64,000 bases of DNA from assembly GCA_023460855.1 (NCBI GenBank), contig JAEWOS010000014.1, positions 32,706-96,705 on the forward strand. The letters run 5' to 3'. Source of the DNA: Bacteroidota bacterium. GTDB lineage: Bacteria; Bacteroidota; Bacteroidia; Flavobacteriales; Weeksellaceae. The translations under genes were made by a program, and so were the position numbers. This document shows positions 24,795 to 32,889 of this stretch, one piece after another. The notes under the pieces are model-generated. The model was not told the DNA's origin, did no database searches, and saw nothing but the letters and a program-made list of their open reading frames with translations. Numbering within the stretch: position 1 is the stretch's first letter; every line of letters begins with the position of its first letter.

Positions 24795-25778
24795 ATGACG
24801 AAAACAAAAAAAATCTGGACAATACTGAAGGATACCTTTAAAGACTGGTCGGCTCGTGACCTAGGAACTGAAGCTGCTGCTTTGGCTTATTATGCTATTT
24901 TCTCCATTCCCGGTCTTTTGATTATTGTCATCTGGTTTGCAGGTATTTTTTTCGGTGAGGAAGCTGTTCGTGGTGAAATTACAAAATTCATCGGCAGCAT
25001 GCTCGGTCAGAATGCCGGTGAAAGCATCGAAGAAATGGTTGTAAGCGGTATGATCGATAAGAAAAATATCGTGATGAAAACCGCCGGTGTTTTAACGCTC
25101 GTTTTTGCTGCAACTACAATATTCTTTCAGTTGCAAAAAACGCTTAACAAACTTTGGGATGTGGTTGCCGAACCTAGAAAAGCCTGGCAAAAATATATCC
25201 TCGACCGTGCGAGTTCGCTTGGGATGATTCTGATCATTGCATTTCTTCTGCTGATTACACTGCTGATCAGTTCTTTCGTAGGTATGGCGAATGACTGGAT
25301 TGCCATAAAGTTCGGAATTGAAACCATCTGGATCATGAACATCATCAACGGAATTATCGCATTCCTTATTTCGTACGGAATTTTTGCGGCGATGTTTAAA
25401 ATCCTTCCCGATCTTGAACTGGAATGGCGCTCTGTGTGGACAGGCGCATTCGTTACCGCGCTGCTTTTTACGCTTGGAAAATATATCCTGACATTTTATT
25501 TTGACACTTTTAAACCCAATTCGTCCTTTGGAGCGGCCGGTACAGTTATTCTGCTGATGTTATGGGTGAATTACAGCTGTCAGATAATTTTCTTCGGTGC
25601 GGAATTCACTAAGGTTTATGCAAAAGCACACGGACATAAACTGACACTTTCGCGTCACGCAAAATGGGCACCCCAAATCGTACAGGATGACGGCACTGCA
25701 CAGGATATTGTAGAAGGTGCCGAATCAACCACTATTGAAGCCGATAAGAACAAAAGCACGCAGGACAGTATGATTTAA
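24795..25778 (+). CDS. YihY/virulence factor BrkB family membrane protein
   Basis: A 327-residue inner-membrane protein with about six hydrophobic helices. The N-terminal DLGTEAAALAYYAIFSIPGL and C-terminal GAAGTVILLMLWVNYSCQIIFFGAEF segments are signatures of the YihY/BrkB family. The last 50 residues are polar and cytoplasmic. The family was once misnamed ribonuclease BN; its function is unclear and a transport role is only supposed. Its stop TAA overlaps the convergent lipoprotein gene by four bases (TTAA). Confidence 0.87.
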   Translation: MTKTKKIWTILKDTFKDWSARDLGTEAAALAYYAIFSIPGLLIIVIWFAGIFFGEEAVRGEITKFIGSMLGQNAGESIEEMVVSGMIDKKNIVMKTAGVLTLVFAATTIFFQLQKTLNKLWDVVAEPRKAWQKYILDRASSLGMILIIAFLLLITLLISSFVGMANDWIAIKFGIETIWIMNIINGIIAFLISYGIFAAMFKILPDLELEWRSVWTGAFVTALLFTLGKYILTFYFDTFKPNSSFGAAGTVILLMLWVNYSCQIIFFGAEFTKVYAKAHGHKLTLSRHAKWAPQIVQDDGTAQDIVEGAESTTIEADKNKSTQDSMI

Positions 25779-26251
25779 TCTGCCTGAAGTGTATTGGAAT
25801 AATTGAGAATAGCTTCTCCGCCTTCACATCTTAGTCCGGTTGGCTGAGGTTCTATCGCACAGTCGGAAAAGATTTGCTTTCTGCGGTTGTATTCAGCCTG
25901 AATTTTTGTAAACTCACTTATTTTTGGCAGAATTTCCTCTTCGGTGTCAATATGATAAGCCAGATATCTTGACGGTCCTCCACATGGTTTGGAGCCAAAC
26001 GGTGAAATGCGCCACTCCGTTTCATCCGTGCAGTTATGAGCACCGACCAGCGAATCGATCTCTTCACGTAAATTCTGCAGGGAAGCTTCCTGAATTGCAA
26101 GTATTTCCTCGTCGGACTTTCCGTTGTAATTCCGGTCAGGTCTTTGCGAAACATCCTTTGGAAATGTGGACGGATCATCTGTTGCCTGTTTTGATTTGCA
26201 GGCAGTTATCGAAAATAACATCACAATTATAACGGTGTAACTTTTAATCAT
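25775..26251 (-). CDS. putative lipoprotein
   Basis: A 158-residue protein with a lipoprotein signal peptide ending in ITAC (Cys 18). The mature part has four further cysteines (C74, C90, C131 and C141), which could form disulfides in the periplasm. A central helical stretch (EEILAIQEASLQNLREEIDS) is followed by a SRYLAYHIDTEEEILPKISE segment. I recognise it only as a small lipoprotein of the kind conserved in Flavobacteriia. It is convergent with the YihY gene and shares its stop region. Confidence 0.7.
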   Translation of the reverse strand: MIKSYTVIIVMLFSITACKSKQATDDPSTFPKDVSQRPDRNYNGKSDEEILAIQEASLQNLREEIDSLVGAHNCTDETEWRISPFGSKPCGGPSRYLAYHIDTEEEILPKISEFTKIQAEYNRRKQIFSDCAIEPQPTGLRCEGGEAILNYSNTLQAD

Positions 26252-26295
26252 TTTATGGATTTCTTAGGCAGAGCTTACAAACGGCTTGTTGTAGG

Positions 26296-26328
26296 TTGCC
26301 TGTTCGTCTGCTAAAATAATTAAATTTG
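26296..26328 (+). promoter_or_regulatory. helicase gene promoter, -7 box four bases before the ATG
   Basis: TTG at 26296-26298, a 22-base spacer and TAAATTTG at 26321-26328; the ATG at 26333 follows after only four bases (AGGG). Confidence 0.55.
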
Positions 26329-26332
26329 AGGG

Positions 26333-28471
26333 ATGAATGAGCGGCTTTTTGAACTTGCAGAACATACCAGCAGAAATATTTTCCTCACAGGGAAAGCCGG
26401 AACCGGAAAAACCACATTTCTGAACGGTTTCGTAAAGAAAACCAGGAAAAAATTCATCGTTGTGGCACCTACCGGAATTGCGGCGATAAACGCCGGAGGT
26501 GTCACCATTCATTCGATGTTCGGGTTACCTACACGTACTTTTATACCGACACTGGAACGCATCGACGGAAATTTGGGAAATAACATCGCCGACCTTCACC
26601 AGCATTTCAAATACCGCAAAGAAAAAAGAAAACTCCTGCGTGAAGTAGAAATCATCATCATCGATGAAGTGTCGATGCTGCGTGCCGATGTTCTGGATAT
26701 GATGGATTATTCGCTGAAGCACATCCGCAGAAATCCGCTTCCTTTTGGCGGTGTGCAGATGCTGTTCATCGGTGACCTCTATCAGCTTCCACCCGTTGTC
26801 CGCGATGAACATATTCTGCAGAAATATTACAGATCACCGTTTTTTTTCAGTGCAAAAGCGCTTGAACAGCAGAAACTCATCACCGTTGAACTGCAGAAGG
26901 TGTACCGGCAGAATGAAGGTGAATTTTTGGATATTCTGAACGCCATCCGCGAAGGAAACACAGAAGAAATCGACTTTGAACTGCTGAACAGCAGATACGA
27001 TCCGGATTTTGAGGCAGAAGAGGAAGCTTACGTCTACCTCACGAGCCATAACAGGATGGCCGAGGAAATTAACCGGAAAAAGCTGGCAGATTTACCTGGG
27101 GAAGTGCATCTGTTTAAGGCAAAGATCAGCGGAGATTTTAAAGAAAATCAGTTTCCGAACGATGAAACCCTCGAACTGAAAGCCGGAGCACAGATCATGT
27201 TTATACGTAATGACGCAAGTGCAGAGAAACGCTATTTCAACGGAAAACTGGCGGAAGTAATCGAAATTGACGATGGTGATGTGCTTGTGCAGATTGAAGG
27301 TGATGAGGACACCTATAAACTGAAAAAAGAAATTTGGGAACAGAAAAAATATTCCCTGGACGAAGAAAAAAATATAAAAGAGGAAGTTCAGGGCAGTTTC
27401 GAGCAGTTTCCCGTTCGTCTGTCGTGGGCTGTTACAATACATAAAAGTCAGGGACTTACGTTTGACAGAGTGGTAATCGACGCCGGAAGATCTTTCGCTT
27501 CAGGACAGGTATATGTAGCGCTTTCACGGTGCAGAACGCTCGAAGGAATCGTTTTGAAATCCCGGATTACGCCGGAAATTATTTTTCAGGACAAAAGGAT
27601 TCTCGGATTTCAGGATGAAACAGACGCAAGCGATCAGGTGGAAGCAATTCTCGCGGCAGAAAAATATGATTATGCAGTTGGCAAAGTGGTGCGAAAACTC
27701 GACTTTCTGTGGATGGAAAAAGCAATAGAAGAGTGGTTCAGCGTCGCGCGTGGCAGCAGAAACCTGGATAAAGAAAAAGCGAAAAAAATCCACACTTCAT
27801 TACAGGCTGAGTTACAGAACCTGCAGCAGATTTACAGCAAATTTGAAAGAATTCTTCGTCAAAAAGTCCGTGTTTTTTTGCAGGGAAACGAAAACTGGCA
27901 GGAAACTGAAAACAAGTGTGCAGGAGCGGTCAATTTCTTTTTTGTGCAGATCAATGAAAAGATTTTCAGACCGCTTTCTGAATTTTACGCTGAAACAAAA
28001 GGGATGAAAGGTCTGAAAACTTATAACGAAGAATTCCGCACTTTAATCGATGATCTGCAGGATTATTTAAATGATCTTAAAACGCTGCATCTGCTCGAAA
28101 AACCATTATTCAATCCGGAAAATGAAGCCGATGTCAATGTGCGTATCGAAAAAATTCCGTCGCATGTACTTACGTATCAGCAGTTTGAGGAGGGACTTTC
28201 CATTCACGAAATATCGAAGAACAGAGGCATTATGCCGCAAACGGTTTATGGCCACCTTGCGAAGTTTGCGGACCGTGGAATTCTCGATTTGAGCCGGCTG
28301 TTCAGCGACGAGAAAATCAGTGCGTTTTCGAAAGTTTTTGCAGCCAATCAATTCAGTTCTCTAAATGAATGGAAAAAAAATCTCCCTGCCGATTACGAAT
28401 TTCATGAAATCAGAATTCTGCTCAATCACCACCAGTATTTAAAAGAAAAAGAAGAAACCGATGCTAAATAA
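26333..28471 (+). CDS. PIF1-like helicase with C-terminal helix-turn-helix domain
   Basis: A 712-residue AAA/SF1B helicase of the PIF1/RecD2-like group. Walker A is LTGKAGTGKTTF (about 19-30), Walker B is EIIIIDEVSML, followed by MLFIGDLYQLPPV. The C-terminal helicase motifs are VTIHKSQGLTFDRVVIDAG and YVALSRCRTLEGI. After a linker the protein ends in a helix-turn-helix (EGLSIHEISKNRGIMPQTVY, about 625-645) typical of flavobacterial members. It probably unwinds DNA or DNA-RNA structures during repair or replication. The ATG follows directly after a promoter box. mazG overlaps or closely follows its end. Confidence 0.9.
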   Translation: MNERLFELAEHTSRNIFLTGKAGTGKTTFLNGFVKKTRKKFIVVAPTGIAAINAGGVTIHSMFGLPTRTFIPTLERIDGNLGNNIADLHQHFKYRKEKRKLLREVEIIIIDEVSMLRADVLDMMDYSLKHIRRNPLPFGGVQMLFIGDLYQLPPVVRDEHILQKYYRSPFFFSAKALEQQKLITVELQKVYRQNEGEFLDILNAIREGNTEEIDFELLNSRYDPDFEAEEEAYVYLTSHNRMAEEINRKKLADLPGEVHLFKAKISGDFKENQFPNDETLELKAGAQIMFIRNDASAEKRYFNGKLAEVIEIDDGDVLVQIEGDEDTYKLKKEIWEQKKYSLDEEKNIKEEVQGSFEQFPVRLSWAVTIHKSQGLTFDRVVIDAGRSFASGQVYVALSRCRTLEGIVLKSRITPEIIFQDKRILGFQDETDASDQVEAILAAEKYDYAVGKVVRKLDFLWMEKAIEEWFSVARGSRNLDKEKAKKIHTSLQAELQNLQQIYSKFERILRQKVRVFLQGNENWQETENKCAGAVNFFFVQINEKIFRPLSEFYAETKGMKGLKTYNEEFRTLIDDLQDYLNDLKTLHLLEKPLFNPENEADVNVRIEKIPSHVLTYQQFEEGLSIHEISKNRGIMPQTVYGHLAKFADRGILDLSRLFSDEKISAFSKVFAANQFSSLNEWKKNLPADYEFHEIRILLNHHQYLKEKEETDAK

Positions 28472-28481
28472 TACACCCGAA

Positions 28482-29246
28482 ATGAACACCAAAGCCCAAA
28501 AACTCGAAGCTTTCTCACAACTTCTCGATATTATGGATGATCTGCGCGAAAAATGTCCGTGGGACAAAAAGCAGACTTTGCAAACTTTGCGTCATCTCAC
28601 TTTGGAAGAAGTGTACGAACTTTCGGACGCTTTGCTGGAAGAAGATTTACAGGAAATCAAGAAGGAATTGGGCGATGTATTGCTGCATTTGGTTTTTTAT
28701 GCGAAAATCGGTTCGGAAAAGGGAAGTTTTGATATTGCAGATGTGATTAATTCTTTGAATGAAAAACTCATTTTCCGTCATCCGCACATTTACGGCGATG
28801 TTGAGGTGAAAGATGAAGAAGAAGTAAAACAGAACTGGGAAAAACTGAAACTGAAAGAAGGCAACAAATCCGTTCTGTCGGGAGTTTCCAAAGGAACGCC
28901 AAGTATTGTGAAAGCATTCAGAATTCAGGAAAAAGTAAAAGGAATCGGTTTTGAATTTGCAGATGCCGAAGACGCCTGGAAAAAGGTAGATGAAGAACTC
29001 GCAGAATTTCACGCCGAAACCGATCTGGAAAAGAAAGAAACAGAACTCGGTGACGTTTTCTTTTCACTGATTAATTACGCCAGAATTTCCGGAATCAACC
29101 CTGATTCTGCACTCGAGAAAACCAATATCAAATTCATTTCCCGTTTCCAGAAAATGGAAAATCTTGCCAACGAAAGAAATCTCAATCTCTCAGAAATGCC
29201 TTTGGAACAGATGGATGAACTTTGGGAAGAAGCTAAAAAAATCTAA
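28482..29246 (+). CDS. mazG: nucleoside triphosphate pyrophosphohydrolase
   Basis: MazG hydrolyses (d)NTPs to NMP and pyrophosphate and helps clear damaged nucleotides. From the ATG at 28482 the protein has 254 residues with two MazG domains: the first includes DDLREKCPWDKKQTLQTLRH with EEVYEL and EIKKELGDVLLHLVFYA, the second DAWKKVDEELAEFHAE and ETELGDVFFSLINYARI. The acidic EExxE/ExxD metal sites are visible in both. An upstream ATG at 28461 would overlap the helicase gene by 11 bases; the homologues I recall begin near MNTKAQKLEAF, so 28482 is chosen. It is likely cotranscribed with the helicase. Confidence 0.93.
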   Translation: MNTKAQKLEAFSQLLDIMDDLREKCPWDKKQTLQTLRHLTLEEVYELSDALLEEDLQEIKKELGDVLLHLVFYAKIGSEKGSFDIADVINSLNEKLIFRHPHIYGDVEVKDEEEVKQNWEKLKLKEGNKSVLSGVSKGTPSIVKAFRIQEKVKGIGFEFADAEDAWKKVDEELAEFHAETDLEKKETELGDVFFSLINYARISGINPDSALEKTNIKFISRFQKMENLANERNLNLSEMPLEQMDELWEEAKKI

Positions 29247-29249
29247 ATT

Positions 29250-30326
29250 TTGAAGAAGCAAATCCGTCACCGGCTCAATTCGCACATCAAATCTTTCGTG
29301 GAAATCCGCGAAACGGAAAGGTTGTGGCATTTTCCGGTTTTGGCGGGAGTTTGCGTTGGATTGTGTCTTTTTGTCGGTTGGTTTTTCGGGAAACCCTCGT
29401 TCGGAAATATTTCGAGTATGGGTGCTTTAACGATTCTGTATTTCACCCATTCCTCGCTGGAAAAAAGAATCAGCCATTTGATTTACTGTGCTTTCGGAAT
29501 GACGTTCGCGTTTACGTTCGGTTTGGTGTTTAATTTTAATCCGTGGTTAAGCGCTGTTTCTTTGGCGTTCATTACGTTTCTGTCGCATCTCGTCACTTCC
29601 TATTTTGATATTCCGCCGCCGCAAAATTTCTTTTTCATCATGGTTGCAGCGGTTGCCACAAATCTTCCTTTCGATGTCGATTTAATTCCGATGCGTGTCG
29701 GTCTGTTCGCGATGGGAGCGATGCTTTCCGTTTTGCTGGCGTTTTTCTATTCTGTTTTTATTGCAAAAAATGTGGTGGAATTCACACGCAGAAATCTCCG
29801 AAAAAACCGTTACACAAAAACCGTAGAAAGTCTGATTCTCCCCATCTCAATGTTCATCGCACTTTTAATCGGTTATGCGATTGATGAAAGCAGTCCGTAC
29901 TGGATTCCGGTTTCGGCTTTGGCAGTTCTTCAGGGAAAAGATTTAACGCATACTTCGCAGAGAAATCTGCAACGTATTCTTGGAACATTTATCGGAATGG
30001 GTTTAACGTGGCTTATTTTCGCCGCGAATCCGAATGTACTGGCTTTAGTCATTACGATTGCGGTTCTTCAGATCATCATAGAAATGCTGGTTGTCAGAAA
30101 TTATCTTCTTGCTGCAATTTTCATTACGCCAATGACAATTCTTCTTGCGGAAACTGCAGGCGGAATCAACATCGATTCGGAAACGATTATGAAAGCCCGA
30201 CTTCTCGATACCGTCATCGGAAGTTTAATCGGTTTTGCAACGGGCTGGATTCTTCATCACAACGGCATTATTTCGAATTTGGAGAAAAAATTCCGTGCGT
30301 CGCGGTTGATGCTTCGCCGAAAATAA
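29250..30326 (+). CDS. FUSC-like inner-membrane protein
   Basis: A 358-residue membrane protein starting at TTG 29250, three bases after mazG; no ATG is available until deep inside the first membrane helix. Two sets of hydrophobic helices (about 28-160 and 190-330) repeat a similar plan, each with a GxxxxxS or ExSPYWIPVSALAVLQG motif. This layout fits the FUSC/aromatic-acid exporter superfamily (YccS, AaeB), though without their large soluble domain. Substrate unknown. Close spacing suggests one operon with the helicase and mazG. Confidence 0.75.
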   Translation: MKKQIRHRLNSHIKSFVEIRETERLWHFPVLAGVCVGLCLFVGWFFGKPSFGNISSMGALTILYFTHSSLEKRISHLIYCAFGMTFAFTFGLVFNFNPWLSAVSLAFITFLSHLVTSYFDIPPPQNFFFIMVAAVATNLPFDVDLIPMRVGLFAMGAMLSVLLAFFYSVFIAKNVVEFTRRNLRKNRYTKTVESLILPISMFIALLIGYAIDESSPYWIPVSALAVLQGKDLTHTSQRNLQRILGTFIGMGLTWLIFAANPNVLALVITIAVLQIIIEMLVVRNYLLAAIFITPMTILLAETAGGINIDSETIMKARLLDTVIGSLIGFATGWILHHNGIISNLEKKFRASRLMLRRK

Positions 30327-30353
30327 AAAAGCACCTCTTTCGAAGTGCTTCTG
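30325..30353. terminator. bidirectional terminator
   Basis: A 9-bp stem with one mismatch (AAGCACCTC with GAAGTGCTT) between convergent genes. The A-run on its left gives a strong T-tract for the minus-strand DUF779 gene. Confidence 0.75.
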
Positions 30354-30354
30354 T

Positions 30355-30774
30355 TTATACTTTTTCTTTCCGCTCCTTTTCCCGCTGCATATATTCGTGA
30401 TACAGCATCGTGTCCTCCAGATTTTTCAGTTCATCTGCAGTAAAAAGACGGTAATTAATTTTGAAAGTTTTCCCTTTCGGAATTTCCAGTGAAAAACCTC
30501 CGGTCCCGAAACCATCCAGAACATCCAGTTCAAAATGGGCATTTTTCCAGTATTCAAACAGGTTATGGTCAATCCAGAAATCATAATCCAGAATTTTTCC
30601 AATGCGCACATCCTTCGTCCGCGGATAAAAATGACCTTTTCGCAAACACTGTGGCTGCGTACCTTCACAGCAACCACCGGCTTGATAAAACATCAGTTCC
30701 CCGAATTCTTTTTCGAGTTTTTTTACCAGTTTCAAAGCTTTGGGTGTGGCTGAAAGACGTTTCGTTTTTTCCAT
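30355..30774 (-). CDS. DUF779 domain-containing protein
   Basis: A 139-residue protein. The DUF779 pattern is clear: FYQAGGCCEGTQPQCLRKGH, a YDFWIDHNLFEYWKNAHFEL segment, then GFGTGGFSLE. The conserved CC and C suggest metal or thiol chemistry, but no activity is established. In many bacteria DUF779 genes sit beside AldB/ExaC-type aldehyde dehydrogenases, and one lies just upstream here on the same strand, so a role in aldehyde oxidation is a fair guess. The frame extends upstream to 30846, but ATG at 30774 fits the family. Confidence 0.85.
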   Translation of the reverse strand: MEKTKRLSATPKALKLVKKLEKEFGELMFYQAGGCCEGTQPQCLRKGHFYPRTKDVRIGKILDYDFWIDHNLFEYWKNAHFELDVLDGFGTGGFSLEIPKGKTFKINYRLFTADELKNLEDTMLYHEYMQREKERKEKV

Positions 30775-30896
30775 ATTTTCTTTTTTAAGAGTAAGGAGAT
30801 TTGGAATTTCTTTCACCGCAATCCAGCTTCGATATTTAGTTATCACTATTGGATTTGCATGAATTTTATTCCGACCTAGGAGATTTTTGCGTTAAT

Positions 30897-31015
30897 AAAT
30901 TTGAGAATGTTTTCGTTGAAAAATTTCCACTGTTCGAGTGGCGGCTAAAATTCTGTTTTACAACAAATTCCGTTTCCGCCCGAGTTTGGAAATTTTAGAA
31001 AACATTCTCAAATTT
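30897..31015. repeat. large imperfect palindrome (element A)
   Basis: Outer arms of 18 bp match perfectly in inverted orientation (AAATTTGAGAATGTTTTC at 30897-30914 with its complement at 30998-31015). Inner arms AAATTTCC (30921-30928) with GGAAATTT (30988-30995) and GGCGG (30940-30944) with CCGCC (30976-30980) nest inside. A small CACT-GTTCG-AGTG hairpin sits in the left half. Confidence 0.7.
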
Positions 31016-31017
31016 TA

Positions 31018-31062
31018 GCAAAAAGATCCAGTCTTGATCTTTTGTTTCTTTTGTATCAAGAC
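31018..31062 (-). terminator. probable terminator of the aldehyde dehydrogenase gene
   Basis: On the minus strand an 8-bp stem (GTCTTGAT with ATCAAGAC, 31031-31038 and 31055-31062) encloses a 16-base loop and is followed shortly by a T-run. Confidence 0.55.
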
Positions 31063-31092
31063 AAAAGAAAAAGAGAGAATCTTTTATTTTTC

Positions 31093-32604
31093 TTAGAAGA
31101 AACCTAATTTCTTTTTATCATAAGAAATCAGCATATTCTTCGTCTGTCTGTAATGATCAAGCATCATTTTGTGGTTTTCACGTCCGATTCCGGATTGTTT
31201 GTAACCTCCAAACGGTGCTCCTGCAGGATAATTGTGATATTGGTTTACCCAAACTCTTCCCGCCTGAATTGCTCTCGGAACCTGATAAAGCTGATGTGCA
31301 TCTCTTGTCCAGACTCCTGCTCCAAGTCCGTAAATCGTGTCGTTTGCAATTTCAATCGCTTCGTCTTCATCTTTAAAAGTAGTTACCGCCAAAACAGGTC
31401 CGAAAATTTCCTCCTGGAACACTCTCATTTTGTTGTCTCCTTTCAGTAAAGTCGGCTGAATGTAGTAACCGCTTTTCAGATCGCCTTTCAGTTTGTTGGC
31501 ATCGCCACCGGTTAAAACTTCACAACCTTCTTCTTTTCCGAGTTTAATGTAGTTCATGATTTTCTCGTACTGAACATTAGAAGCCTGTGCTCCCATCATT
31601 ACAGTCGGATCAAGCGGATCTCCCGTCTTGATTGCTTCAACACGCTTAATTACTTTCTCGATAAATTTATCATAAATACTTTCCTGAATCAGTAATCGGG
31701 AAGGACATGTACAGATTTCACCCTGATTGAATGCGAAAAGAACTGCACCTTCAATAGCTTTATCAAGGAAATCGTCGTCTTCATCCATAACACTTTCGAA
31801 GAAAACGTTCGGAGATTTTCCGCCGAGTTCAAGCGTTACCGGAATAATATTTTCTGTTGCGTACTGCATTACCATTCTTCCTGTTGCGGTAGAACCCGTG
31901 AAGGCAGCTTTTGCCACTTTCGGATTCGTTACCAAAGCATGACCGAGTTCAGAACCGAAACCGTTCACGATGTTGATGACACCTGCAGGAACCAGATCTT
32001 CAATCAGTTCCATTAAAACCAAAATGGAAATTGGTGTGCTTTCTGCCGGTTTCAAAACGACGCAGTTTCCTGCTGCCAAAGCCGGAGCAAGTTTCCAGAC
32101 TGCCATCAGAATAGGGAAGTTCCAAGGAATAATCTGTGCAACAACGCCGATTGGCTCGTTCACGATTAAAGAAACCGTATTGCTGTCGAGTTCCATTAAA
32201 GAACCTTCTTCAGCGCGGATAACACTTGCAAAATATCTGAAGTGATCAACCGCCAAAGGAATATCGGCGTTCAACGTTTCGCGGATTGCTTTTCCGTTGT
32301 CCACTGTTTCCACTGCAGCGATGTATTCCAGGTTTTCTTCGATGCGGTCTGCAATTTTGTTCAGGATGTTGCTTCTTTCCGTTACGGAAGTTTTTCCCCA
32401 CGTTGCAAACGCTTTTTCAGCTGCGTTCACCGCTTTTTCCAAATCTTTTTCGTTGGAATGTGCAGCTTTCGACATCACGGTTCCGTCGAGCGGTGTGATA
32501 ACGTCAAAATATTTTCCGCTTGCGGGTTTTGTCCATTTTCCTCCGATGTAATTGTCGTACTGTTTTTTGAATTTCGGTTTGTCGAATGATTTTTTCTTTG
32601 CCAT
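31093..32604 (-). CDS. NAD(P)-dependent aldehyde dehydrogenase, AldB/ExaC type
   Basis: A 503-residue enzyme oxidising aldehydes (acetaldehyde and similar) to acids. The sequence is close to E. coli AldB over its whole length, including the end QTKNMLISYDKKKLGFF. The nucleophile is C298 in NQGEICTCPSR (C300 adjacent), the general base is the Glu in TLELGGKSPN, and the cofactor motif FTGSTATGRMVM is intact. It is cytoplasmic. It lies upstream of the DUF779 gene, a frequent partner, and is bracketed by palindromic elements A and B. It could equally be called exaC or aldB, so no symbol is given. Confidence 0.93.
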   Translation of the reverse strand: MAKKKSFDKPKFKKQYDNYIGGKWTKPASGKYFDVITPLDGTVMSKAAHSNEKDLEKAVNAAEKAFATWGKTSVTERSNILNKIADRIEENLEYIAAVETVDNGKAIRETLNADIPLAVDHFRYFASVIRAEEGSLMELDSNTVSLIVNEPIGVVAQIIPWNFPILMAVWKLAPALAAGNCVVLKPAESTPISILVLMELIEDLVPAGVINIVNGFGSELGHALVTNPKVAKAAFTGSTATGRMVMQYATENIIPVTLELGGKSPNVFFESVMDEDDDFLDKAIEGAVLFAFNQGEICTCPSRLLIQESIYDKFIEKVIKRVEAIKTGDPLDPTVMMGAQASNVQYEKIMNYIKLGKEEGCEVLTGGDANKLKGDLKSGYYIQPTLLKGDNKMRVFQEEIFGPVLAVTTFKDEDEAIEIANDTIYGLGAGVWTRDAHQLYQVPRAIQAGRVWVNQYHNYPAGAPFGGYKQSGIGRENHKMMLDHYRQTKNMLISYDKKKLGFF

Positions 32605-32750
32605 ACTATTTTAGAATTTTATTTTGATTTGTATTCTTCTAAAATTACTGACAATCCTGAAAAGAAAATGTTAAGAAATGCATAAAGTTTTTTCGGTGTG
32701 CAAAATTGCTGCGATCGAAGATTTCTATCGGAGAACTGAACGGGATTGTA

Positions 32751-32846
32751 GCCCCGATTGCAGCGGCATCCTTTTTTGTTGGCGAAAGGTGATTGAGCTT
32801 GTCGAAATGCCGAAGCCAAAAAAAAGATACAGCGGAAAGCGGGACC
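32751..32846. repeat. long imperfect hairpin element (element B)
   Basis: Left arm 32751-32783 (GCCCCGATTGCAGCGGCATC, then a T-run and GTTGGC) pairs with right arm 32815-32846 (GCC, an A-run, then GATACAGCGGAAAGCGGGAC). About 14 of the 20 outer positions and nearly all of the T-run/A-run and GGC/GCC inner pairs match. The loop holds GAGCTTGTCGAAATGC. The flank 32690-32750 is also likely part of the unit. On the minus strand further positions become G-U pairs. Confidence 0.65.
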
Positions 32847-32889
32847 GGAATGTCTAAAAAAAACGAATTTTGTTGCTCCTAAAAAGGAA

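Larger units (their letters stand above)
30775..31092. other. 318-bp gap holding a palindromic element and a terminator
   Basis: No gene is supported between the DUF779 start and the aldehyde dehydrogenase stop. The gap holds the inverted-repeat element at 30897-31015 and the probable terminator at 31018-31062, both listed separately. The first 120 bases show no clear promoter for DUF779. Confidence 0.6.

Noticed and set aside
29250..30326. Frameshift at the start of the FUSC-like gene because it lacks an ATG
   Set aside because: A TTG three bases after mazG gives a complete protein with a normal polar N-terminus; TTG and GTG starts occur elsewhere in the window.
32619..32819. 66-codon minus-strand open frame upstream of the aldehyde dehydrogenase gene
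   Set aside because: It crosses the arm and loop of palindromic element B; composition is set by the repeat, not by a protein.
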